A DNA stretch of 25,006 nucleotides from JAWXCE01 sp034440495 (GTDB lineage Bacteria > Pseudomonadota > Alphaproteobacteria > Rhizobiales > Rhodomicrobiaceae), in contig JAWXCE010000081.1 in assembly GCA_034440495.1 (NCBI GenBank), positions 1-25,006 of the forward strand, read 5' to 3'. Below the pieces are notes generated by a model. That model worked only from the letters and a program-made list of their open reading frames with translations. It was not told the DNA's origin and did not search any database. This document shows positions 1 to 6,906 of the stretch, one piece after another (positions within the stretch are counted from its first letter, which is position 1; the number at the start of each line of letters is the position of its first letter). Both the position numbers and the translations under genes were made by a program.

Positions 1-651
1 GCCGACCCGACCGCCGCCCCGTTCGAGCCGATTTCGTGCGATTTGTTCGTAACCGAGGCGACTTTCGGGCTGCCTGTCTTCCGCCATCCGCCCATCGAGG
101 CGGAGATCGCTAAGCTGCTGACCTCGCTCGCCACGTTTCCGGGCGCGACGCATCTCGTCGGCGTTTATGCGCTTGGCAAATGCCAGCGGCTTATTATGGA
201 GTTACGCCGCGCGGGTTACGACAAGCCTATTTACCTCCACGGCGCGCTAGTGAAATTAACCGAGCTTTATGCGGGGTTTGGCCTCCATATGGGCGACGTG
301 CGCCCCATTGGCCACATGAACAAGAAGGAGCTGGCGGGCGAAATCGTGCTTGCGCCGCCCTCCGCCGTCGCCGACCGCTGGTCACGCGCGCTGCCCGACA
401 TAATCCCCGCCGCCGCCTCCGGCTGGATGCAGATACGCGCCCGCGCCAAGCAGGCGCGCGTTGAGCTGCCGCTCATCATCTCCGACCACTGCGATTGGGA
501 CGAACTACTTGAAAGCATTAATGATACGGGTGCGTCTGAAGTATGGGTGACCCATGGCCGCGAGGATGCGCTTGTTTATGCGTGCCAGAAGCGCGGGCTA
601 AAAGCGCAGGCTTTGTCGCTTCTCGGTTATGAGGATGAGATAAACGAATAA
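1..651 (+). CDS. Ligase-associated DNA damage response exonuclease (5' end outside window)
   Basis: The reading frame is open from base 1, so this is the C-terminal 216 residues of a longer protein. It belongs to the metallo-beta-lactamase/beta-CASP nuclease family whose members accompany ATP-dependent DNA ligases in bacterial repair. The visible beta-CASP signatures are the VTEATFGLPVFRHP segment near the window edge, GVYALGKCQRL, SDHCDWDELL (usually SDHADW) and VWVTHGRED near the C-terminus. The metal-binding HxHxDH motif would lie in the missing N-terminal part. By family, it acts in the cytoplasm on DNA ends. The gene usually expected next on the same strand, the ATP-dependent ligase, is not here; a convergent CoA-transferase begins 26 bp after the stop. 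Family assignment is firm; the exact substrate is not shown by the sequence. Confidence 0.88.
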   Translation, partial: ADPTAAPFEPISCDLFVTEATFGLPVFRHPPIEAEIAKLLTSLATFPGATHLVGVYALGKCQRLIMELRRAGYDKPIYLHGALVKLTELYAGFGLHMGDVRPIGHMNKKELAGEIVLAPPSAVADRWSRALPDIIPAAASGWMQIRARAKQARVELPLIISDHCDWDELLESINDTGASEVWVTHGREDALVYACQKRGLKAQALSLLGYEDEINE

Positions 652-677
652 TTATAATAGCAATGCATAGATACCGA

Positions 678-1835
678 TCAAAGATCGGGCCAACCTTCGG
701 CCGCTTCGATTTTGCACTGATGCTCAGCGAGGAGCGGGGCGCGGCAGGATGTGGCTGGAGCGGCATCGACCATAATCGGCGTGCGCACGCCGGGTACGCC
801 ATCGCAGTCAATCTGCATGCCGCGCGCGATGACCTGTGGGTCGGCGAAAACAGCGCCGAAATCGTTGATGGGGCCAGCAGGGACGCCGGATTTTTCAAGC
901 TGCGATAGTAGATCGGCGCTCGTTTGCAGCGCAATATGTGCGGTAAGATCGGAGACTAGGCTTTCGCGATTGCTGGCGCGCTCCGCATTTGTCGCGTAAC
1001 GCGGGTCGCGGGCAAGATCAGACCTACCCAGGACGGCGCAAAGCTGGGCGAACTGCGCGTTGTTGCCAGCCGCGATGATGATTTCCCCGTCCGCTGTTTT
1101 GAATGGCTGATAGGGCACGATATTTGGATGCGTGTTGCCTTGCGTGCCCGGCTCGACGCCACTGGCCAGAAAGTTCAAACCGAGATAAGCGAGAATGGCG
1201 ACGGTCGAGTCCAGCAGCGCGATATCGACATGCGCGCCCTCGCCGGTGCGCGTCCGTTGCAAAAGCACCGCCTGCACGCCAATCGCCGCGTAAAGCCCGG
1301 CTGAAATATCCGAGACAGCCACACCGGAACGCAGACGCTGGCCGCCAAGCTCGCCGGTGACGCTCATCACGCCGCCCATGCCTTGTGTTAAAAAGTCATA
1401 ACCCGGACGATGCGCATATGGGCCAGTTTGCCCAAAACCAGTCACCGAGCAGTACACAAGCCGTGGGTTGATCGAACGCAAGGATGCGTAGTCGAGGCCA
1501 TAAGCCGCCAGCCCGCCAACCTTGAAGTTTTCCAGCAGCACGTCCGCGTGGGTGGCGAGGCGGCGCACCAGCGCTTGCCCTTCCGGCGTCTTGAAATCTG
1601 CCACGGCGGAGCGCTTGCCGCGATTGCATGTGCTGAAATAGGCGGCGCCAAGGCTAATGCCATCATTCGTCTGCACGAAGGGCGGACCCCAGCCGCGGGT
1701 GTCGTCGCCCGCCGGACTTTCGATTTTAATCACGTCAGCGCCAAGGTCGGCAAGAATTTGCCCGGCCCAGGGCGCAGCGAGCACGCGCGTCAGCTCCACA
1801 ACCTTGAAGCCCGACAGTGGGCGCGCCGGGGTCAT
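678..1835 (-). CDS. Class III CoA-transferase (CaiB/BaiF family)
   Basis: The product is a 385-residue cytoplasmic enzyme that moves CoA between carboxylic acids. It opens with a typical family III N-terminus (LSGFKVVELTRVLAAPWAG, then LADLGADVIKIE). It also has NRGKRS, LLENFKVGGL, CSVTGFGQTGP and PGYDFLTQGMGG. The aspartate of VSDISAG, residue 176 from the chosen start, aligns with the catalytic Asp that forms the acyl-enzyme anhydride in formyl-CoA transferase. The reading frame continues upstream to a TTG at 1871. The ATG at 1835 is preferred because conserved sequence begins just after it, although no strong Shine-Dalgarno sequence precedes either. The substrate cannot be named, since family members with this architecture act on many acyl-CoAs. 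It is convergent with the exonuclease and divergent from the ribosomal genes, so it is probably a stand-alone unit. Confidence 0.9.
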   Translation of the reverse strand: MTPARPLSGFKVVELTRVLAAPWAGQILADLGADVIKIESPAGDDTRGWGPPFVQTNDGISLGAAYFSTCNRGKRSAVADFKTPEGQALVRRLATHADVLLENFKVGGLAAYGLDYASLRSINPRLVYCSVTGFGQTGPYAHRPGYDFLTQGMGGVMSVTGELGGQRLRSGVAVSDISAGLYAAIGVQAVLLQRTRTGEGAHVDIALLDSTVAILAYLGLNFLASGVEPGTQGNTHPNIVPYQPFKTADGEIIIAAGNNAQFAQLCAVLGRSDLARDPRYATNAERASNRESLVSDLTAHIALQTSADLLSQLEKSGVPAGPINDFGAVFADPQVIARGMQIDCDGVPGVRTPIMVDAAPATSCRAPLLAEHQCKIEAAEGWPDL

Positions 1836-1993
1836 GACAGGCAACAAATGGAGAGTGTAAATTGCATCCAAATCACCGTGTTACGGGCTAATATTGGCTT
1901 AGAGCCTAGAGTTGCGCGCCCTTCGAAACAAGTCGCCGCTTAAGCTTCTGTCACTATATGTCGATTCTGCCGCGATTTCCCTGCACTTATGGC

Positions 1994-2022
1994 TTGACGC
2001 GGAGAAACGGGCGGACTATTTT
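1994..2022 (+). promoter_or_regulatory. Probable sigma-70-type promoter of the str operon
   Basis: TTGACG (1994-1999, inside GCTTGACGC) and TATTTT (2017-2022) are separated by exactly 17 bp. A CTTGAC -35 is typical of strong alphaproteobacterial housekeeping promoters. Transcription would begin near 2029, giving a leader of roughly 220 nt before rpsL. It is the best match seen in this gap, but no expression data support it. Confidence 0.6.
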
Positions 2023-2045
2023 GCGCCTACTTTATCGGCAGGTGG

Positions 2046-2090
2046 TAAGGATTGACTGTCAGCGCGCGACTGTTCGCGCTGATATCCTTA
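2046..2090 (+). promoter_or_regulatory. rpsL leader hairpin 1
   Basis: TAAGGAT (2046-2052) pairs with ATCCTTA (2084-2090). Inside it, TCAGCGCG (2059-2066) pairs with CGCGCTGA (2075-2082) around an 8-nt loop, with a 6-nt bulge on the 5' side and 1 nt on the 3' side. The two stems give 15 perfect base pairs, starting about 17 nt into the predicted transcript. It could be a protein-binding leader element or an mRNA stabiliser; there is no T-run, so it is not a terminator. Confidence 0.5.
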
Positions 2091-2130
2091 AACGCTGCTG
2101 CGAAAGCAAGCCGGATAAAATCTGGGTTAT

Positions 2131-2158
2131 GATCGCCGCTCGCTTGCGGATGGTGATC
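2131..2158 (+). promoter_or_regulatory. rpsL leader hairpin 2
   Basis: GATCGCC (2131-2137) pairs with GGTGATC (2152-2158) through seven pairs including one G-U, enclosing a 14-nt loop. It lies between two stronger stems in the same leader. On its own it is weak evidence. Confidence 0.3.
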
Positions 2159-2172
2159 CTCTAGTCGCTTTT

Positions 2173-2219
2173 GAGCGCCGGTCGTGCGTCATTCCGAAAG
2201 GGTGGCACGTCGAGCGCTC
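2173..2219 (+). promoter_or_regulatory. rpsL leader hairpin 3, overlapping boxA
   Basis: GAGCGC (2173-2178) pairs with GCGCTC (2214-2219). CGTGC (2183-2187) pairs with GCACG (2205-2209) around a 17-nt loop, with a 4-nt internal loop on each side. The 3' arm runs directly into CTCTTTAACA, so folding would hide the start of the boxA-like element. It ends 28 nt before the rpsL start codon. Confidence 0.45.
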
Positions 2220-2226
2220 TTTAACA
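2215..2226 (+). promoter_or_regulatory. boxA-like Nus antitermination element before rpsL
   Basis: CGCTCTTTAACA matches 11 of 12 bases of the classical rrn boxA, TGCTCTTTAACA. BoxA RNA is bound by NusB together with NusE, which is ribosomal protein S10. The element sits in the untranslated leader, 21 nt before the rpsL start, in the sense orientation. The match is directly visible; antitermination function is inferred. Confidence 0.55.
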
Positions 2227-2247
2227 TTTGCTTGGGTCTGGGATTTA

Positions 2248-2619
2248 ATGCCAACCGTACAACAGCTCATTCGTAAGCCGCGCACTGTGCCCGCAAAGCG
2301 GAACAAAGTGCCCGCAATGCAGGAATGTCCGCAAAAACGTGGCGTTTGCACGCGCGTTTACACAACGACGCCGAAAAAGCCCAACTCCGCGCTTCGTAAA
2401 GTGGCGCGCGTTCGTCTCGTAAACGGCTTTGAAGTGACGAGCTACATTCCAGGCGAGGGTCATAACCTGCAGGAGCACTCCGTGGTGCTTATCCGCGGCG
2501 GCCGCGTGAAGGATTTGCCGGGCGTTCGCTATCACATCATTCGCGGCGTGCTCGACACCCAAGGTGTGGCTAAACGCCGTCAGCGCCGCTCGAAATATGG
2601 CGCGAAACGTCCTAAGTAA
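2248..2619 (+). CDS. rpsL: 30S ribosomal protein S12
   Basis: The 123-residue product sits at the decoding centre of the small subunit and controls tRNA selection accuracy. The sequence is full length, from MPTVQQLIRKPR to a basic GAKRPK end, with PQKRGVCTRVYTTTPKKP and VKDLPGVRYH. Lysines 43 and 88, the usual sites of streptomycin-resistance changes, are both wild type. Asp89, the residue beta-methylthiolated by RimO in other bacteria, is present. A minor oddity is MQEC where most homologues have LQGC or similar. The Shine-Dalgarno sequence is poor (only GGGTCTGGGA upstream), which fits a start controlled by leader structure. It is the first gene of the str block. Confidence 0.98.
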   Translation: MPTVQQLIRKPRTVPAKRNKVPAMQECPQKRGVCTRVYTTTPKKPNSALRKVARVRLVNGFEVTSYIPGEGHNLQEHSVVLIRGGRVKDLPGVRYHIIRGVLDTQGVAKRRQRRSKYGAKRPK

Positions 2620-2658
2620 CAGACGGAAGCGCTTGATTTATCGTTTGAGGAATTAGAC

Positions 2659-3129
2659 ATGTCTCGCCGTCACAGAGCCGAAAAACGCGACATTATCCCT
2701 GACGCCAAATACGGCGATCTGGTGCTGACCAAATTCATGAACAGCCTCATGTTCGACGGCAAAAAGTCCGGCGCAGAGGCGATCGTCTATGGCGCGCTCG
2801 ACCGCATTGAAACAAAGGCTAAGCGCGACGCGCTGCAAATGTTTCACGAAGCGCTGGGTAATGTGAAGCCAGCAGTTGAGGTGCGTTCACGCCGGGTTGG
2901 CGGCGCCACATATCAGGTGCCTGTCGAGGTTCGCAACGACCGCCGTCAGGCGCTGGCCATTCGCTGGATCATCGCAGCCGCACGCAAGCGCAACGAGAAC
3001 ACAATGGAGGAGCGTCTTTCGGGCGAACTTCTCGACGCCGCCAACAATCGTGGCACGGCTGTCAAGAAGCGCGAAGACACTCACAAGATGGCGGACGCTA
3101 ATAAGGCGTTTTCGCATTACCGCTGGTAA
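2659..3129 (+). CDS. rpsG: 30S ribosomal protein S7
   Basis: The 156-residue protein nucleates assembly of the 16S rRNA 3' major (head) domain and lines the E-site exit. Recognisable segments are MSRRHRAEKR at the N-terminus, VEVRSRRVGGATYQVPVEV near residues 73-91, and the C-terminal AFSHYRW. The length matches the short bacterial form. A GAGG Shine-Dalgarno lies about 9 nt before the ATG, and the gene follows rpsL by 39 bp. In E. coli S7 represses its own operon by binding the rpsL-rpsG spacer; this short spacer shows no comparable obvious structure. Confidence 0.98.
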   Translation: MSRRHRAEKRDIIPDAKYGDLVLTKFMNSLMFDGKKSGAEAIVYGALDRIETKAKRDALQMFHEALGNVKPAVEVRSRRVGGATYQVPVEVRNDRRQALAIRWIIAAARKRNENTMEERLSGELLDAANNRGTAVKKREDTHKMADANKAFSHYRW

Positions 3130-3161
3130 CTTTTAAGGTTTGGGCTAGGGAGACGTAAATC

Positions 3162-5237
3162 ATGGCGCGTCAAACACCGATCGAAGACTATCGCAATATC
3201 GGCATCATGGCCCATATAGATGCGGGTAAAACCACGACGACTGAACGCATTCTCTATTACACTGGCAAATCGCATAAAATTGGCGAAGTGCATGACGGCG
3301 CCGCGACAATGGACTGGATGGAGCAGGAGCAGGAGCGAGGTATCACGATCACCTCGGCCGCCACGACCTGCTACTGGAAAGACAAGCGCATCAATATCAT
3401 CGATACGCCAGGCCACGTAGACTTCACCATCGAAGTAGAGCGCTCGCTGCGCGTACTCGACGGTGCGGTGGCGTTGCTCGACGCTAACCAGGGTGTTGAG
3501 CCGCAGACGGAAACCGTATGGCGTCAGGGCGACAAATACGGCGTGCCGCGCATGTTTTTCGTCAACAAAATGGACAAGACCGGCGCCGATTTTTATGACT
3601 CCGTCGATAGCATCCATAAACGTCTCGGCGCGAAAACTGTCATCGTGCAGTTGCCTATCGGCTCCGAAAACGCATTCAAGGGCGTAATCGACCTCGTTCG
3701 CATGAAAGCGATTGTGTGGCAGGAGGAAACTCTTGGCGCAGCTTTCCACGACGAAGACATTCCCGCCGACATGCTGGACAAAGCCAAAGAGTATCGCGAG
3801 CAGATGCTTGAGGCGATTGTCGATCAGGATGAGGATGTACTGGCAGCGTATCTGGACGGCGTCGAGCCAGATGAGGCGACGACAAAGCGCTTGATTCGCA
3901 AAGGCACCGTTGCAAGCTCATTTTATCCAGTTTTCTGCGGCTCCGCGTTTAAAAACAAAGGCGTACAGCCGCTTCTCGATGGTGTGGTTGACTACCTGCC
4001 ATCGCCGCTTGACGTGCCGCCAATCAAAGGGATCGACTATAAAACTGAAGCTGACGTGGTTCGCCGCGCGTCCGATGCCGAGCCGTTCTCCATGCTCGCA
4101 TTCAAGATCATGGACGACCCATTTGTCGGCACCATCACGTTCTGCCGGATTTACTCGGGCCGCGCGGAAACTGGCGCAAATGTCATCAATTCCACGCGCG
4201 ACAAAAAAGAGCGCATTGGCCGTATGCTACTGATGCACGCCAACAACCGCGAGGACATCAAGGAAGCGTTTGCGGGCGACATCGTCGCCCTTGCCGGTCT
4301 CAAGGAAGTTCGCACCGGCGATACGCTTTGCGATCCGCAGAAGGCCGTCATCCTGGAGCGTATGGAGTTTCCTGAGCCGGTCATTGAGATCGCCATCGAG
4401 CCGAAGTCGAAAGCGGATCAGGAGAAGCTTGGCATCGCGCTTTCTAAACTGGCTGCTGAAGATCCATCCTTCCGCGTTTCGACAGACCAGGAATCCGGCC
4501 AGACTATCCTGAAGGGAATGGGTGAGCTTCATCTCGACATCAAAGTCGATATTTTGCGCCGTACCTACAAAGTTGACGCCAACATTGGCGCACCGCAGGT
4601 AGCGTATCGTGAAACGCTGACCAAAAAAGCCGAAGTCGATTACACGCACAAAAAGCAGACGGGTGGTTCGGGCCAATTTGCGCGCGTGAAGATCGTTATC
4701 GAGCCAGGCGAGCCTAACAGCGGCTTCGTATTTGAATCGAAGGTCATTGGCGGCTCCGTGCCCAAGGAATACATACCGGGCGTTGAGAAGGGCTTGAAGA
4801 GCGTTTTGGACAACGGCGTTGTCGCCGGCTTTCCCATGCTCGACATCAAGATATCGCTTGTCGATGGCGCCTATCACGAGGTGGACTCCAGCGCGCTGGC
4901 TTTCGAGATCGCCTCGCGCATGGCTTTCCGCGAGGGCGCCCACAAGGCGGGACCGAAACTGCTTGAGCCGATTATGAAGGTGGAGTGCGTTTCGCCTGAA
5001 GATTATGTCGGTGGCGTTATCGGCGATTTGACCGGCCGTCGCGGACAAATTCAGGGTCAGGAAATGCGCGGCAACGCGACCGTCATTATCTCGATGGTGC
5101 CGCTTGCTAACATGTTCGGCTACGTGAATACGTTGCGCTCCATGAGCCAGGGACGCGCCTCGTTTAGCATGACTTTCGATCATTACGCGCAAGTGCCGCA
5201 AAACGTGGCGGAGGAAGTCCAAGCTAAGTACGCTTGA
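3162..5237 (+). CDS. fusA: Elongation factor G
   Basis: This 691-residue translational GTPase drives tRNA-mRNA translocation and, with RRF, ribosome recycling. The G domain has AHIDAGKT (residues 17-24), the switch I RGITI (59-63), DTPGHVDF (81-88), NKMD (135-138) and a GSA motif near residue 260. Domain II follows, then domain III with the GMGELHLDI segment. Domain IV contains the conserved GGSGQFA, and domain V ends the protein. No truncation is visible. AGGGAGA precedes the ATG. It lies 32 bp after rpsG in the classical str order. No feature marks it as the specialised second EF-G paralogue, and its position argues for the housekeeping copy. Confidence 0.98.
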   Translation: MARQTPIEDYRNIGIMAHIDAGKTTTTERILYYTGKSHKIGEVHDGAATMDWMEQEQERGITITSAATTCYWKDKRINIIDTPGHVDFTIEVERSLRVLDGAVALLDANQGVEPQTETVWRQGDKYGVPRMFFVNKMDKTGADFYDSVDSIHKRLGAKTVIVQLPIGSENAFKGVIDLVRMKAIVWQEETLGAAFHDEDIPADMLDKAKEYREQMLEAIVDQDEDVLAAYLDGVEPDEATTKRLIRKGTVASSFYPVFCGSAFKNKGVQPLLDGVVDYLPSPLDVPPIKGIDYKTEADVVRRASDAEPFSMLAFKIMDDPFVGTITFCRIYSGRAETGANVINSTRDKKERIGRMLLMHANNREDIKEAFAGDIVALAGLKEVRTGDTLCDPQKAVILERMEFPEPVIEIAIEPKSKADQEKLGIALSKLAAEDPSFRVSTDQESGQTILKGMGELHLDIKVDILRRTYKVDANIGAPQVAYRETLTKKAEVDYTHKKQTGGSGQFARVKIVIEPGEPNSGFVFESKVIGGSVPKEYIPGVEKGLKSVLDNGVVAGFPMLDIKISLVDGAYHEVDSSALAFEIASRMAFREGAHKAGPKLLEPIMKVECVSPEDYVGGVIGDLTGRRGQIQGQEMRGNATVIISMVPLANMFGYVNTLRSMSQGRASFSMTFDHYAQVPQNVAEEVQAKYA

Positions 5238-5240
5238 GTT

Positions 5241-5260
5241 CAACCACAACCAACCACAAC
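5241..5260 (+). repeat. Perfect 10-bp tandem repeat between fusA and tuf
   Basis: CAACCACAAC occurs twice head to tail, 3 bp after the fusA stop codon. The 20-nt tract contains only C and A, so it cannot fold. It makes up nearly half of the 54-bp fusA-tuf spacer and ends 31 nt before the tuf start. Confidence 0.9.
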
Positions 5261-5291
5261 AGAGTGACGACAAAGGAAGACGGAGAGCCTC

Positions 5292-6482
5292 ATGGGCAAG
5301 GAAAAGTTTAATCGTAGCAAGCCGCATTGCAACATCGGCACCATCGGTCACGTCGACCATGGCAAGACGTCGTTGACGGCGGCGATCACGAAGGTTCTGG
5401 CTGAGTCAGGCGGCGCGAAGTTCACCGCTTACGACCAGATCGACAAGGCGCCAGAGGAAAAAGCGCGCGGCATTACGATTTCCACGTCGCACGTGGAGTA
5501 TGAAACTTCCAAGCGGCATTACGCGCACGTCGATTGCCCAGGCCACGCCGATTACGTGAAAAACATGATCACCGGCGCCGCGCAAATGGACGGCGCTATC
5601 CTCGTCGTCTCCGCGTCGGACGGCCCGATGCCGCAAACACGCGAGCACATCCTGCTTGCCCGTCAGGTTGGCGTGCCAGCGCTTGTCGTATTTATGAACA
5701 AGGTCGATCTGGTCGATGACCCCGAGCTGCTTGAACTTGTCGAACTAGAGGTTCGCGAGCTTTTGACAATGTATCAATTCCCTGGCGACGACATTCCAAT
5801 CGTTAAAGGCTCGGCTGTCGCCGCGCTTGAAGGCAAGACGCCAGAAATTGGCATGGAAGCCGTAAGAGCGCTGATGGACGCGGTTGACGCTTACATTCCG
5901 CAGCCGGACCGCCCGAAAGACAAGCCGTTCCTCATGCCGATTGAAGACGTGTTCTCCATTTCCGGCCGTGGCACCGTGGTGACTGGCCGTATCGAGCGCG
6001 GCATTATTAAAGTAGGCGAGGAAGTCGAGATCGTCGGTATCAAGCCAACCTCGAAGTCCATCGTGACAGGCGTTGAAATGTTCCGCAAGCTGCTCGATCA
6101 GGGCGAAGCTGGCGACAACGTGGGCTGCCTCCTGCGCGGCGTTGACCGTGAAGGCATCCAGCGTGGCCAAATTCTCTGCAAGCCTGGCAGCGTTCTCCCG
6201 CACACCCGCTTCAAAGCCGAAGCCTATATTCTAACGAAAGAAGAAGGTGGCCGTCACACCCCGTTCTTCGCCAACTATCGTCCGCAGTTCTACTTCCGCA
6301 CGACGGACGTAACTGGCGTCGTGCATTTGCCAGAAGGCACCGAAATGGTCATGCCCGGCGATAACATCGCCATCGAGGTTGAGCTGATTGTGCCGATCGC
6401 GATGGAGGAAAAACTCCGTTTCGCGATCCGCGAAGGTGGTCGGACAGTTGGCGCTGGCGTCGTCGCAAGCATCATTAAGTAG
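5292..6482 (+). CDS. tuf: Elongation factor Tu
   Basis: The 396-residue GTPase delivers aminoacyl-tRNA to the ribosomal A site. Motifs are GHVDHGKT (19-26), RGITI (59-63), DCPGHADY (81-88) and NKVD (136-139). Domains 2 and 3 follow, with GRGTVVTGRIERG and the C-terminal GGRTVGAGVVASIIK. Length and sequence are ordinary for alphaproteobacteria. A purine-rich GGAAGACGGAGAG stretch precedes the ATG. Many relatives carry a second tuf near secE or rplK, which this window cannot show. A hairpin with a T-rich tail follows the stop codon. Confidence 0.98.
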   Translation: MGKEKFNRSKPHCNIGTIGHVDHGKTSLTAAITKVLAESGGAKFTAYDQIDKAPEEKARGITISTSHVEYETSKRHYAHVDCPGHADYVKNMITGAAQMDGAILVVSASDGPMPQTREHILLARQVGVPALVVFMNKVDLVDDPELLELVELEVRELLTMYQFPGDDIPIVKGSAVAALEGKTPEIGMEAVRALMDAVDAYIPQPDRPKDKPFLMPIEDVFSISGRGTVVTGRIERGIIKVGEEVEIVGIKPTSKSIVTGVEMFRKLLDQGEAGDNVGCLLRGVDREGIQRGQILCKPGSVLPHTRFKAEAYILTKEEGGRHTPFFANYRPQFYFRTTDVTGVVHLPEGTEMVMPGDNIAIEVELIVPIAMEEKLRFAIREGGRTVGAGVVASIIK

Positions 6483-6500
6483 TTACGGTGTAGCCTATCG

Positions 6501-6540
6501 GGCGCTCACTGGCCGACATGGCGGAGCGCCTTCTTCTTTT
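6501..6540 (+). terminator. Terminator or attenuator between tuf and rpsJ
   Basis: GGCGCTC (6501-6507) pairs perfectly with GAGCGCC (6524-6530), and a small inner GCC/GGC stem is possible. TTCTTCTTTT (6531-6540) follows at once. This is a standard intrinsic terminator shape. It ends only 30 bp before the rpsJ start, leaving no room for a full promoter after it, so readthrough or attenuation is likely rather than complete separation. Confidence 0.65.
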
Positions 6541-6570
6541 GAGTGTCGCTAAGAAAGTACGGATAAAGAC

Positions 6571-6879
6571 ATGGCAGGGCAGACAATCCGCATTCGGCTA
6601 AAGGCATTCGATCATCGGGTGCTGGACGTGTCGACCAAGGAAATCGTGAACACCGCGAAGCGCACCGGCGCGGATGTGCGTGGCCCGATTCCGCTGCCAA
6701 CGCGCATCGAGCGCTTTACCGTCAACCGTTCGCCGCACGTGGACAAAAAGAGCCGTGAGCAATTCGAGATGCGCACGCATAAGCGGCTCATCGACATCGT
6801 CGATCCGACCCCGCAAACCGTGGACGCGCTCATGAAGCTCGACCTTGCGGCTGGCGTGGACGTTGAGATCAAACTTTAA
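6571..6879 (+). CDS. rpsJ: 30S ribosomal protein S10 (NusE)
   Basis: The 102-residue protein belongs to the small-subunit head. As NusE, it also joins NusB on boxA RNA in antitermination complexes. It has the typical start GQTIRIRLKAFDHRVLD, the GPIPLPTRIERFTVNRSPHV loop, and the MRTHKRLIDI and DLAAGVDVEIKL end. Length is normal. The Shine-Dalgarno is weak (GGATAAA). It is the first gene of the S10 block and is preceded by a terminator-like hairpin, so its expression may depend on readthrough from tuf. The boxA-like site ahead of rpsL suggests a possible feedback role for this protein. Confidence 0.98.
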   Translation: MAGQTIRIRLKAFDHRVLDVSTKEIVNTAKRTGADVRGPIPLPTRIERFTVNRSPHVDKKSREQFEMRTHKRLIDIVDPTPQTVDALMKLDLAAGVDVEIKL

Positions 6880-6906
6880 ACTTTATTCAGAATTCGAGGC
6901 AGGCCC

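Larger units (their letters stand above)
1836..2247. other. Divergent intergenic region before rpsL
   Basis: This 412-bp gap separates the CoA-transferase start from rpsL. Its left part (1836-1993) shows nothing convincing beyond a weak possible minus-strand promoter (TTGTTT, 17 bp, TAGGCT). Its right part holds the str promoter and a structured leader, listed separately. A 68-codon open frame at 1958-2164 begins upstream of the predicted transcription start, overlaps the hairpins and has no Shine-Dalgarno sequence or recognisable protein features, so it is not called a gene. Confidence 0.7.

Noticed and set aside
1958..2164. 68-codon open frame in the rpsL leader
   Set aside because: It starts upstream of the predicted transcript, has no ribosome binding site, overlaps the hairpins and shows no protein-like features.
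4227..5360. 377-codon open frame on the minus strand opposite fusA and the start of tuf
   Set aside because: It is antisense to two unmistakable conserved genes; long antisense frames are common in GC-rich highly expressed genes.
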